Under the pieces are notes generated by a model that was given only the letters and a program-made list of their open reading frames with translations, was not told where the DNA came from and did no database searches. Positions 56,199-64,000 of a stretch of 64,000 bases of DNA are shown here, piece after piece (within the stretch, counting starts at the first letter, position 1; each line of letters starts with the position of its first letter). The translations under genes were made by a program, and so were the position numbers. This DNA comes from Bacteroidales bacterium (GTDB taxonomy: Bacteria > Bacteroidota > Bacteroidia > Bacteroidales > Bacteroidaceae): positions 1-64,000 of the forward strand of contig SUXN01000006.1 in the NCBI GenBank assembly GCA_015060965.1, read 5' to 3'.

Positions 56199-56408
56199 AG
56201 AGATCCTTCCGTTCCGTCAGGATGACAACAACAAATACCTGTCATGCTGAATGAAATGAAGCATCTCAAAAAAAACAAAAGAGTTCCTTCGCTCCACTCA
56301 GGATGACAAACAGGCAGGATGACAACAACAGGTACATGTCATGCTGGAGCGGAGCGAAGCATCTAAAAGAACGGGGAAAGAGATCCTTCCGTTCCGTCAG
56401 GATGACAA
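56199..56408. repeat. Dispersed short repeats before pgk
   Basis: A 30-base unit (AGAGATCCTTCCGTTCCGTC then AGGATGACAA) occurs identically at 56199-56228 and 56379-56408. Between them are inverted-type relatives, GTCATGCTG...GAAGCATCT, at 56243-56268 and 56338-56364. The GGATGACA word recurs several more times to 56440. No gene is seen in 56075-56515. Confidence 0.7.
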
Positions 56409-56515
56409 GTACGAAGGATGACAAACAGACAGGATGACAAAAACAAATGACAAGAACGACACTATAACCAAACAAGCATTTAACAACATTTTATTAACAT
56501 AAAATCAATTAAGCT

Positions 56516-57766
56516 ATGACAATTGACAATTTCAAGTTTGCCGGCAAAAAGGCAATCGTTCGTGTTGATTTCAATGTACCCTTGAACGAGGAGGGTAAGA
56601 TTACTGACGACACCCGTATCCGCGGTGCTCTTCCCACATTGAAGAAGGTATTGGCTGACGGCGGTGCTCTCATCATCATGTCACACATGGGCAAGCCAAA
56701 AGGTAAGGTTAACGCAAAGTACTCTTTGAGCCAGATTGTTGACGCTGTTTCTGAGAAGCTGGGTGTACCCGTACAGTTCGCTCCTGACTGCGCAAAGGCT
56801 GCTGAGGCTGCTGCCGCTTTGAAGGCCGGCGAGGTATTGATGCTCGAGAACCTCCGTTTCTATCCCGAGGAGGAGGGCAAGCCTGTCGGTATCGACAAGG
56901 AGGATCCTGCATACAACGATGCAAAGAAGGCAATGAAGGAGTCACAGAAGGAGTTCTCAAAGACACTCGCATCTTATGCTGACTGCTACATCAACGACGC
57001 ATTCGGTACAGCTCACCGCCGTCACGCTTCAACAGCAGTCATCGCCGACTACTTCGACGCTGACAACAAGATGCTCGGCTACTTGATGGAGAAAGAGGTT
57101 CAGGCTGTTGACAACATCCTCAAGGACATCAAGCGTCCATTCACAGCTATCATGGGTGGTTCAAAGGTATCTACAAAGATCGGTATCATCGAGAACCTCA
57201 TGGACAAGGTAGACAACCTCATCCTCTGCGGTGGTATGACATACACATTCGCTAAGGCTCAGGGTGGCCAGATTGGCCGTTCAATCGTTGAGGACGACAA
57301 GCTCGACCTCGCTATCAGCATCATGGAGCAGGCAAAGGCAAAGGGCGTTAACCTCGTTCTCGCTAAGGACTGCGTTGCTGCCGACGACTTCTCTAACGAC
57401 GCCAACACACAGGTATGCCCGGCAGGTGCAATCCCCGAGGGTTGGGAAGGTCTTGATGCAGGTCCTCAGGCTCAGCAGGACTTCGCTGCAGCTATCGTTG
57501 ACGCAAAGACTATCCTCTGGAACGGTCCTGCAGGTGTGTTCGAGTTCGACAACTTCACAGCCGGTTCACGTGCCATCGCCGAGGCTATCGGCAAGGCAAC
57601 TGCCAACGGTGCGTTCTCACTCATCGGTGGTGGTGACTCTGTAGCATGTATCAACAAGTTCGGTATGGCCGACCAGGTATCATACATCTCAACAGGTGGT
57701 GGTGCTCTTCTCGAGGCTATCGAGGGTAAGGTTCTCCCGGGCGTAGCAGCTATCAAGGGCGAATAA
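56516..57766 (+). CDS. pgk: Phosphoglycerate kinase
   Basis: A 416-residue glycolytic enzyme that makes ATP from 1,3-bisphosphoglycerate. N-terminal [10 protein letters not shown] and SHMGKPKG bind the phosphoglycerate; C-terminal [13 protein letters not shown] binds nucleotide. Length is standard. The strong codon bias and the strong terminator with a GCAA loop agree with high expression. Confidence 0.97.
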   Translation: MTIDNFKFAGKKAIVRVDFNVPLNEEGKITDDTRIRGALPTLKKVLADGGALIIMSHMGKPKGKVNAKYSLSQIVDAVSEKLGVPVQFAPDCAKAAEAAAALKAGEVLMLENLRFYPEEEGKPVGIDKEDPAYNDAKKAMKESQKEFSKTLASYADCYINDAFGTAHRRHASTAVIADYFDADNKMLGYLMEKEVQAVDNILKDIKRPFTAIMGGSKVSTKIGIIENLMDKVDNLILCGGMTYTFAKAQGGQIGRSIVEDDKLDLAISIMEQAKAKGVNLVLAKDCVAADDFSNDANTQVCPAGAIPEGWEGLDAGPQAQQDFAAAIVDAKTILWNGPAGVFEFDNFTAGSRAIAEAIGKATANGAFSLIGGGDSVACINKFGMADQVSYISTGGGALLEAIEGKVLPGVAAIKGE

Positions 57767-57784
57767 TCTCCCGCTTGAAGAATT

Positions 57785-57822
57785 TATAATAAACAGCGCG
57801 GGCAACCGCGCTGTTTATTATA
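57785..57822 (+). terminator. Terminator after pgk
   Basis: A 17-bp perfect stem (57785-57801 with 57806-57822) with a GCAA tetraloop. It is AT-rich at its base and GC-rich at the top. Confidence 0.88.
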
Positions 57823-57868
57823 TAACGGAAAAGTTCAACCGTACTGTTGAACTTTCGACAACACAGAG

Positions 57869-58075
57869 AATATACAGACTCCTCCGTCTTCAAAACAAGT
57901 TTGAATTCACCTCCTCTATAAACAGAGGAGGACTGAGAAAGAAGAACTTAAATAAAAGACAACAGCGCTCCTCATGATAAGAGGGCAGTGCGAAGCCACA
58001 GCACTGCTTGCGACGACGGTACCTTTAGGTACCCAAAGGAGTCCCGAAGGGCCCTGTCACGTAGTGACTGAGGAG
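57869..58075. repeat. Intergenic repeat with CCTCCTCT/AGAGGAGG hairpin, copy 2
   Basis: Shares about 90 bases with 54667-54760. It continues with a GCAGTGC/GCACTGC stem followed by TTGCGACGAC, which weakly recalls the 3' internal segment of the 76-nt element, and ends in a GTCAC-GTA-GTGAC hairpin and GAGGAG. No gene is seen in 57767-58093. Confidence 0.6.
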
Positions 58076-58093
58076 TAGAACAACAATAATTTC

Positions 58094-60289
58094 ATGGACG
58101 AAAAACGTATCACAGACATTCAGAAGAGCGTCGCTGACGCTCTGGCCGAGGAGAGGTTGAAAAAGGCCATCGATACCCTTGGAGAGGGCATCGACGAGCT
58201 GCAGGATTGGGAACTGCGTACACGCTACACCGAGATGCAGACAGCATACAGGTATATGCTGGAGTATCTGCGGCAGGGTATGCCCGACCCCGACAAGGAA
58301 CGGCTCCACGGCGAGCTGATTGGCCGATGCTACGTCATCAACGACCAGATAGCCGTGGCAAGGCTCACCGAGCACTCCACCAAGGTCTACTGCCAGATGC
58401 GCCGCAAGTACAAGGGAGTGAGCGAGGCCGACGGCGTATATGCAAGGCTCAGGGAGAACTTCGCCAACAGCGAGGTGGCACAGAGCCTCCCCGCCGACGA
58501 GTGCCGTACCCTCAATGAGAGACTTGCCACAGAGCACGAGCAGCTGTTGCAGCAGCTCTTCGGCATACTGTGGAGCAGCAACTGCTGGAGCAAGGGCGAT
58601 GCCGAGAAGATATACAACGGCATCAGCAGTGCCGAGATAACCCTCGATGACCGCGCCGTAGCCGTGAGCGCCATAACGCTGAGCGCCCTCAAGTGCTTTG
58701 AGCCACAGAAGGCTATCACCCTATGCAAACTCGCGTCAAGCCCCGAGAGCCTGCTCTCCACACGCGCCATTATAGGACTCATCATAGTGCTGTTCACCTA
58801 CCGCCAACGCATCAAGCACTACCCCGAGATAGGCAATGCCCTTGCAGCCCTGCGCGACGATGCCACCATCATGCGTCGCATAGAGACAATACAGATACAG
58901 CTGCTGCGCAGCCGCGAGACACAGAAGATAGACCGCAAGATGCGCGAGGAGATAATCCCCGCCATAATGAAGAACCCCAACCTGCGCAACAAGCTCAGCA
59001 TGGACATCCTCAAGGAGATTGAGGACGACGAGGACAAGAACCCCGAGTGGAAGAAGTGGATTGAGGAAGACCGCATAAAAGGCAAGATAGAGGAGATGAG
59101 CAAGTGGCAGATGGAGGGTGCCGACGTATACATGAGCACCTTCTCGCAGCTCAAGAACTTCTCCTTCTTCGGCGAGATAAGCAACTGGTTCCGTCCCTTC
59201 GACACCAACGTCCCCGCAATCGCCGCCATACTCCCCAAAGAAATAAAGAGCAGCACAAGCATCATCAGCGCCATATGCGCATCGCCGTTCTTCTGCAACA
59301 GCGACAAGTTCTCCTTCTGCCTCACCTTCGAGCGCGTGCCCAAGGAGCAACGCGACGCCCTCATGGCACAGATGACAGGCGCCGACCAGGCCGAGCAGAT
59401 GCCCGACCTGCAATCCGTTATCCCCACAGACAAGCGTGCAGAGGTAGAGAGCAACCAGTACATACAAGACCTCTACCGGTTCTTCAAGGTATCGAACTAC
59501 CGCCACGAGTTCAGCGACCCCTTCGCCATGTCACTAAACCTGTTGCAGAGCGAAGCCCTTACCCCACTCATCGAGAGCAACGACGCCCTGCTGCGCACCT
59601 TCCGCTATCTGGTGGAGAAAGAGTACTACAGCGAAGCCTTCAAGGCAGGCCGTAGCTACGAGAAGAGCGGCGAGTGCGATGCACAGTTCTTCCAGGAGAT
59701 GGGCTTCTGCGCACAGAAAGAGTGTGACTACGACACCGCCGTCGACTACTACACCAAGGCCGACATCGTGAAGCCCGACACCCTGTGGACCCTGCGCCAC
59801 ATAGCACAGTGTTACCGCTTGCAAGGCGAGTCGGAGAAAGCCCTCAGCTACTACCTCATGGCCGAGGAGCTCGCCCCCGAGAACATTTCCCTGCTGATGC
59901 AGACCGGCGAGAGCTACGCCACCCTCAAGCAGTACGAAGAAGCCTTCGCCCGTTTCTACAAGGTAGAATACCTCAAGCCCGACTCCCTGCGTGCCATGCG
60001 CGCCATCGCCTGGTGCTCATTCATCACCGGCAAGGACGACCAGGCCCGCGGCTACTACCGGCGTCTGATGGAGCAGCCCCACCCCACCTTCGAGGACTAC
60101 CTCAATGCCGCGCATGTAGAATGGGCAACAAAGAACAACAAACAGGCTGTAGAATACTACAACAAAGCAAAAGAAATTTGCAGTAATGCTGACAAGATTG
60201 CAGAGCACATCCTCAACGACAAAGAGGTAATGCTTGAACGTGGAGTAAGCGAAACAGAACTGCAACTGTTGATAGATTTAATATCATAG
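58094..60289 (+). CDS. Tetratricopeptide repeat protein
   Basis: A 731-residue, highly charged cytosolic-looking protein without signal peptide. The first 520 residues are mostly helical and not recognised. Residues 545-700 form TPR units (EMGFCAQKECDYDTAVDYY, RHIAQCYRLQGESEKALSYY, TGESYATLKQYEEAFARFY). TPRs mediate protein contacts; the partner is unknown. Copy C of the 76-nt element begins 7 bases after the stop, followed by a short degenerate copy of this gene's own 3' region. Confidence 0.75.
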   Translation: MDEKRITDIQKSVADALAEERLKKAIDTLGEGIDELQDWELRTRYTEMQTAYRYMLEYLRQGMPDPDKERLHGELIGRCYVINDQIAVARLTEHSTKVYCQMRRKYKGVSEADGVYARLRENFANSEVAQSLPADECRTLNERLATEHEQLLQQLFGILWSSNCWSKGDAEKIYNGISSAEITLDDRAVAVSAITLSALKCFEPQKAITLCKLASSPESLLSTRAIIGLIIVLFTYRQRIKHYPEIGNALAALRDDATIMRRIETIQIQLLRSRETQKIDRKMREEIIPAIMKNPNLRNKLSMDILKEIEDDEDKNPEWKKWIEEDRIKGKIEEMSKWQMEGADVYMSTFSQLKNFSFFGEISNWFRPFDTNVPAIAAILPKEIKSSTSIISAICASPFFCNSDKFSFCLTFERVPKEQRDALMAQMTGADQAEQMPDLQSVIPTDKRAEVESNQYIQDLYRFFKVSNYRHEFSDPFAMSLNLLQSEALTPLIESNDALLRTFRYLVEKEYYSEAFKAGRSYEKSGECDAQFFQEMGFCAQKECDYDTAVDYYTKADIVKPDTLWTLRHIAQCYRLQGESEKALSYYLMAEELAPENISLLMQTGESYATLKQYEEAFARFYKVEYLKPDSLRAMRAIAWCSFITGKDDQARGYYRRLMEQPHPTFEDYLNAAHVEWATKNNKQAVEYYNKAKEICSNADKIAEHILNDKEVMLERGVSETELQLLIDLIS

Positions 60290-60296
60290 CGGTATA

Positions 60297-60372
60297 GACA
60301 ATGTTGGCAGCATCTTGTCAAGCGAAGTGCCGCATAGTGGCACCGCTTGGGTTGCGATAAGACAACATTGTC
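60297..60372. repeat. 76-nt structured element, copy C (covarying)
   Basis: Same length and architecture as copies A and B, but different stems: outer GACAATGTTG/CAACATTGTC, inner AAGCG/CGCTT and GTGCC/GGCAC. The 7-nt loop GCATAGT is identical to copy A. The 3' internal segment matches at 12 of 14 bases and the 5' internal segment mostly matches. Ten of the 20 base pairs differ from copy A as paired substitutions or a wobble change. Confidence 0.8.
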
Positions 60373-60373
60373 A

Positions 60374-60408
60374 GTGCCGCACATGTAGAATGGGTAACCG
60401 TGTAGTGA
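60374..60408 (+). pseudogene. Short remnant of the TPR gene 3' region
   Basis: The stretch encodes SAAHVEWVTV and then TAG. It closely matches NAAHVEWAT of the TPR gene (DNA at 60106-60132) with a few base changes. It suggests a partial duplication of the gene end, interrupted by copy C. Confidence 0.55.
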
Positions 60409-60419
60409 GTATGTTGTAT

Positions 60420-61165
60420 GTTGTTTAACGTGTAATTGTTAATTCAAAGCTGCTCCCCTTGTAATCAAGGGTGAGCTCCGCAAAGCGGTGAGGGGCTAAA
60501 ATAAACGTGCAATGTTGCTTGGGCGAACCGGAGTTCGCCATTTTTGTTATCCCGACAGAGCGTAGCGACGAGGGATCTCTACAACCCATTAACATCCATT
60601 AACACAGCAATAAAGTAGCTGTGAACGTGTATTGTATATTGTATGTTGTTTGTTGTTTAACGTGTAATTGTTTAATTCAAAGCTGCTCCCCTTGTTTGTA
60701 ATCAAGGGGAGCTCCGCAAAGCGGTGAGGGGCTAAAATAAACGTGCAATGTTTAAAGGGCCAAATAACATATCAAAACCAAAACACAAAGACTTAGTGCT
60801 CCTCTTGGTTGAAGAGGAGCTGTCACATAGTGACTGAGGAGATAAAATAAATGTGTATTGTTTAACAAGTAAACGTTTAAATGGCGAACCGATGTGTTCG
60901 CCATTTTTGTCATCCCGACAGAGCGTAGCGACGAGGGATTTCAGCATCCGTTAACATCCATTAACACGGCAGTAAAGTAGCTGTATACGTGTAGTGAGTA
61001 TGTTGTATGCTGTTTGTTGTTTGTTGTTTAACGTGTAATTGTTTAATTCAAAGCTGCTCCCCTTGTTTGTAATCAAGGGTTGAGCTCCGCAAAGCGGTGA
61101 GGGGCTAAAATACAATTTCTTCGCGTGCTTGTCATCCTGATGGAGCGTAGCGACGAGGGATCTCA
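60420..61165. repeat. Tandem composite intergenic repeats, three units
   Basis: A unit of about 200-270 bases recurs. Shared blocks are GCTGCTCCCCTTG...CAAGGG, GAGCTCCGCAAAGCGGTGAG, AATAAACGTGCAATGTT, a GGCGAAC-loop-GTTCGCC hairpin, GACAGAGCGTAGCGACGAGG and CATTAACATCCATTAACAC. Units start near 60440, 60665 and 61045. A fourth copy lies on the far side of the RhuM gene (62308-62612). I see no gene in 60409-61181. Confidence 0.75.
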
Positions 61166-61181
61166 AACAAAAGTCGCAGTC

Positions 61182-62177
61182 CTATTTGCTTTTGTTTTTC
61201 GCCTCTTTGTTTAATTGCTTAATAGTATCCAAGTAAGCCTGTTCCACCGATGAGAGCGTGCGAAGTTCATATTTCCTGTACTCGCTCTCAGCTTTGGACA
61301 ATGCCATTGCATGACTGACTTTTCCGGCACCATTGAGTAATAATTCGCCTGTAGAAGAAAGAATATTATCAAGTTGCTGTATATAATCACTCATATACAT
61401 CGGACGGCGTTTCATTGCCTGTATCTCGGCAAAGTCAAAATATCCCGATACAAGATTATTCAATATCTTCAGTTCATCTTCACTCAAATAATTCTTTGCA
61501 ATTCTTACATCGGCAAGCGTTGGATGCTCCCCTTTAAACGTGGTCAATCCCATAAATGGTTGCTCTGCATCGGCGCGTTCATAAATAACCTCGGCAGCAG
61601 TATGGCCATGAGCGGCAAAATGTAGCTTATTCTGCACAATCTTGAAGAATTCTACAGAAAGATCACTACGCGGGTCATAATCCACCGCTGTTGCATACAG
61701 GTCAAGTACCTGACGGTACATAACCTTTTCCGATGAACGGATATCCCTAATTCGGTCGAGCAACTCTTTCCAATAGTTACCGCCTCCTAACTGTTTCAGG
61801 CGTTCATCGTCCATCGTAAAACCCTTTATGATATACTCCTTCAATCGCTCGGTCGCCCACTGGCGGAAACGGGTTGCCGTAACAGAACGCACACGGTAAC
61901 CAAGCGAAATAATCATATCGAGGTTGTAATGGTTTACCTCGTATGTTTTACCGTCAGAAGCAGTTGTTCGGAATTTCCGAACAACTGAACTTTCAATCAG
62001 TTCTTCATCCTCGAATATATGCTTAATATGCTCACTTACATTTGATTTGCTCGTTTGGTATAAGTCACAAAGTTGTTGTTGAGTGAGCCACATAGTCTCC
62101 TCGTTATACACAACATCAAGATGGACTTTACCATCCTCACTTTGGTAGATTACTATGTTGTTATCTGTTTTGTTCAT
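61182..62177 (-). CDS. RhuM-family protein (virulence RhuM-like)
   Basis: A 331-residue protein. ATG 62177 (MNKTDNNIVIYQ) is chosen because family members start at this block; the longer frame adds 37 residues. Residues 30-125 are the conserved helix-turn-helix-like region (WLTQQQLCDLYQTSKSNVSEHIKHIF, then YNLDMIISLGYRVRS), followed by a C-terminal domain with FFKIVQNKLHFAAHGHTAAEVI. The family is widespread next to restriction-modification and defence genes; biochemical activity is not established. It is bracketed by direct repeats. Confidence 0.8.
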   Translation of the reverse strand: MNKTDNNIVIYQSEDGKVHLDVVYNEETMWLTQQQLCDLYQTSKSNVSEHIKHIFEDEELIESSVVRKFRTTASDGKTYEVNHYNLDMIISLGYRVRSVTATRFRQWATERLKEYIIKGFTMDDERLKQLGGGNYWKELLDRIRDIRSSEKVMYRQVLDLYATAVDYDPRSDLSVEFFKIVQNKLHFAAHGHTAAEVIYERADAEQPFMGLTTFKGEHPTLADVRIAKNYLSEDELKILNNLVSGYFDFAEIQAMKRRPMYMSDYIQQLDNILSSTGELLLNGAGKVSHAMALSKAESEYRKYELRTLSSVEQAYLDTIKQLNKEAKNKSK

Positions 62178-62254
62178 ATGTTCGACAATCAAAGCTGATA
62201 CATAATTTACATATCCGGCACTCCGTTTGGCAAGTCCTCGCATAGTAGCAACTA

Positions 62255-62262
62255 CAAATATA
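62255..62262 (-). promoter_or_regulatory. -7 box TATATTTG for the RhuM-family gene
   Basis: Minus-strand TAnnTTTG match 78 bases ahead of the chosen start. Confidence 0.5.
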
Positions 62263-62307
62263 ATATTTTTGCAGGTATCAACAAACAAAGCAACAAAGCA
62301 ACAAGCA

Positions 62308-62612
62308 TAAAGGCGTCATTAACATCCATTAACACGGCAGTAAAGTAGCTGTGAACGTGTATTGTGTGTTGTTTAATGTTTAACGTGTAATGGGTAATTG
62401 TTTAATATGTAGGGGCGGGGTCGGCCCGCCCAAATTGTTTAATGCAAAACACAAAAAGCTGCTCCCCTTGTTTGTAATCAAGGGTGAGCTCCGCAAAGCG
62501 GTGAGGGGCTAAAATAAACGTGCAATGTTGCTTGGGCGAACACATCGGTTCGCCCTCCTTGTCATCCCGACAGAGCGTAGCGACGAGGGATCTCAGCACC
62601 ATTAACATCTAT
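62308..62612. repeat. Composite intergenic repeat, fourth unit
   Basis: Same blocks as the three units at 60420-61165, but the GGCGAAC/GTTCGCC hairpin has its loop inverted (ACATCG here, CGATGT in the second unit). It also carries an extra GGGCGGG...CCCGCCC inverted repeat near 62413-62430. The rest of 62613-62883 contains a fragment at 62711-62730 that resembles the tRNA-Gly(CCC) anticodon arm, and no gene. Confidence 0.7.
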
Positions 62613-62883
62613 TAACACGGCGATATAGTAGCTGGTATCAGGACGTGGGAACAAGAATTCTGGTAGGTGTATTTATACGCGAAGTGTGGTAGCGGTTAGC
62701 CGTAGGGGCTTCAGCTTCCCAAACTGAGGCTTACGGGGTCAGCCCATTGTTTTAGTAAATAAATAGCGTCATTCTTTGTTTACTTGTGGCAAGGGTTCAC
62801 AAAAAGTCTTGTTCACTACCCTATCGCGCATTACCGACAATTCACAAGCCCTCTTAAATCATACAGCAATTGAAAACCAGTTT

Positions 62884-64000
62884 TCAAAAGATTACATTAT
62901 CCACTTCTTTTATAATATTCACAAGCATCATACTATAGTTATTACCAGTAACAATACGTTCTGCATCAAATTCATTTTCACAGAAGCGACTAACATAAGT
63001 TTCTATTTGCTTTTTATTGTTACAATTACTATCAGTTTTAATAATTTGAAAATTATTCATACTATACAAAGATGATAACTTCCAATCAGTCATGTATTGC
63101 AAGGAACGCCTAATCTGCATTTCCGATTCTGCATCCTTTGTAAAAATTGTTATATTTTTTCTTTTTGCATTAGTAGATGATTGCTGCATGAAAAAAGGTC
63201 TAAGATACTGACTATCATTTACTCCTAATGAATGGCCGAAAAATGTTACATCATCAGCTTGTAACAAATCGTAAACCATAGCGGGAGGATTAAACTGCAC
63301 ATCAAAAGACTTCTGAATAAAATCGTAATCATGCGATATCTCATGGTCTTTTGTTCCGATAATTATATTGCTATTCTTTATTGAACCATGAACGAACTGT
63401 GTAATACCATTAAACAATCCTGTTACCACCTTCTCATCCTGATGGAACAAATCCATATAATTGAAGGAATATACAGCATAGTCTGCAATATCCCTGTAGT
63501 TATATAGAAAAGCTCGAACTACTATCATAGCGGCCGAATTATAGTCAGTTTCTGTTTTTTCTATACTCTTAAGATATTCAATCAAACCTTCTTTTATAAG
63601 CATCACAGCCCTTTTATCCCTTTCAACTGGAGATAATAAGGCGTCGGGATGCACAATCAGATGATTATTCGAAGATAGACTAAGGATATTGTCCTCAAGC
63701 AACCGATTTATAACATCACGATTATCTTGTATTATAGGACATGTCATATGAGTTGGAATTTGCTTTATCTGTAAAAGAAGTTTTCTTTCACTTACATTAT
63801 ACAAATCGTAATCATCACCTTGTGTTTTGATTTTTTCGTAGTAATTCAATATCTCATTTTCTAGATCGTACCACTTTACTGAATCCAAATTATCTACCCA
63901 TTTTTCATTCAGATGCTTTATTATAGGTGCAGGATAATCTTTAGGACAATGTTCTGAATTGTAGAAATTCTTATATGATGTTTTCCTACCCAAATCAAGG
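62884..64000 (-). CDS. AbiH-family abortive infection protein, 5' end outside the window
   Basis: At least 371 residues are visible. The reading frame is open to the edge, where it reads DLGRKTSYKNFYN; this matches the start of AbiH proteins (GNGFDL...GxxTSYxxF), so only a short N-terminal part is missing. Further motifs are VYSFNYMDLF, QFVHGSIKNSNIIIGT and FFGHSLGVNDSQYLRPFF. AbiH proteins give phage resistance by abortive infection in lactococci; the mechanism is poorly known. Base composition is more AT-rich than the core genes, consistent with horizontal gain. Confidence 0.85.
   Translation of the reverse strand, partial: LDLGRKTSYKNFYNSEHCPKDYPAPIIKHLNEKWVDNLDSVKWYDLENEILNYYEKIKTQGDDYDLYNVSERKLLLQIKQIPTHMTCPIIQDNRDVINRLLEDNILSLSSNNHLIVHPDALLSPVERDKRAVMLIKEGLIEYLKSIEKTETDYNSAAMIVVRAFLYNYRDIADYAVYSFNYMDLFHQDEKVVTGLFNGITQFVHGSIKNSNIIIGTKDHEISHDYDFIQKSFDVQFNPPAMVYDLLQADDVTFFGHSLGVNDSQYLRPFFMQQSSTNAKRKNITIFTKDAESEMQIRRSLQYMTDWKLSSLYSMNNFQIIKTDSNCNNKKQIETYVSRFCENEFDAERIVTGNNYSMMLVNIIKEVDNVIF

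Noticed and set aside
54404..60372. The 76-nt elements as integron attC sites
   Set aside because: The ends do not fit RYYYAAC/GTTRRRY, no integrase is seen, and the genes between are core genes rather than cassettes.
62711..62730. Possible second tRNA-Gly near the right edge
   Set aside because: Only the anticodon-arm stretch resembles the tRNA; acceptor and T stems cannot form.
50227..62730. Integrated element bounded by tRNA-Gly and a tRNA fragment
   Set aside because: The interval holds housekeeping genes (nth, pgk, glutamine synthetase) and no integrase, so it is not a mobile island as a whole.
1..64000. CRISPR array
   Set aside because: No regularly spaced short repeats with unique spacers were found; the repeats present are irregular intergenic elements.

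Overview
The window is a 64-kb piece of chromosome from an anaerobic Bacteroidales bacterium, probably Prevotella-like or a close gut or rumen relative. Several things point there: repeated -7 boxes of the TAnnTTTG type ahead of genes, mostly weak Shine-Dalgarno sequences, BspA-like leucine-rich repeat proteins, a secreted hexosaminidase ending in a short type IX-like C-terminal tail, a type III glutamine synthetase, and an [FeFe] hydrogenase with its three maturases. The genus is inference only. Most of the window is ordinary core genome; the accessory and repeat-rich parts are at 18.5-23 kb and from about 54 kb to the right edge.

Layout. 0.6-7.8 kb: an AspT/YidE-type transporter, HtpG, a PD-(D/E)XK protein, DNA polymerase III delta (holA), an HsdR-N-like protein and a nitrilase-family amidase. 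7.9-15.3 kb: four consecutive paralogous acyl-CoA synthetases, all on the minus strand. 15.7-17.5 kb: a carboxyltransferase of the oxaloacetate decarboxylase/pyruvate carboxylase B type. 17.6-22.7 kb: a DUF5715-like protein, an O-antigen-ligase/TPR membrane protein overlapping a BspA-like LRR protein, and a lipoprotein gene with a frameshift in its signal peptide. 23.1-26.7 kb: a secreted GH20 hexosaminidase. 26.8-33.2 kb: an [FeFe] hydrogenase locus, hydE-hydG-hydF plus a LOG-like protein on the minus strand, divergent from a group-B-like hydrogenase. 33.3-36 kb: phoH, purC and aroE. 36-39.2 kb: a transglutaminase-like lipoprotein and an RSH (ppGpp) enzyme whose synthetase half looks dead. 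39.5-50.1 kb: pheS, aqpZ, type III glutamine synthetase, nagA, and the run dcp - lipoprotein - dCMP deaminase - ctpA. 50.2-50.6 kb: tRNA-Gly(CCC) followed by scrambled pieces of the same tRNA and copies of its terminator. 50.8-60.3 kb: a second glutamine synthetase, a small Cys-rich protein, a DMT exporter, a histidine phosphatase, nth, a Nudix hydrolase, pgk and a TPR protein. 60.3-64 kb: tandem intergenic repeats around a RhuM-family gene, then an AbiH-family gene that runs off the window.

Working together. HydE, HydG and HydF build the H-cluster for the adjacent hydrogenase. GlnN and the second glutamine synthetase both act on nitrogen assimilation. The GH20 enzyme and NagA are successive steps in use of N-acetylglucosamine. 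The RhuM and AbiH genes look like the edge of a defence island.

The strongest unexplained signal is a 76-nt element present three times (54404-54479, 54529-54604, 60297-60372). The first two copies are almost identical. The third has the same length and architecture, and its loop sequences are largely kept, but its stems differ by about ten compensatory base-pair changes. That pattern indicates selection on a folded RNA or single-stranded DNA. I do not recognise the family.
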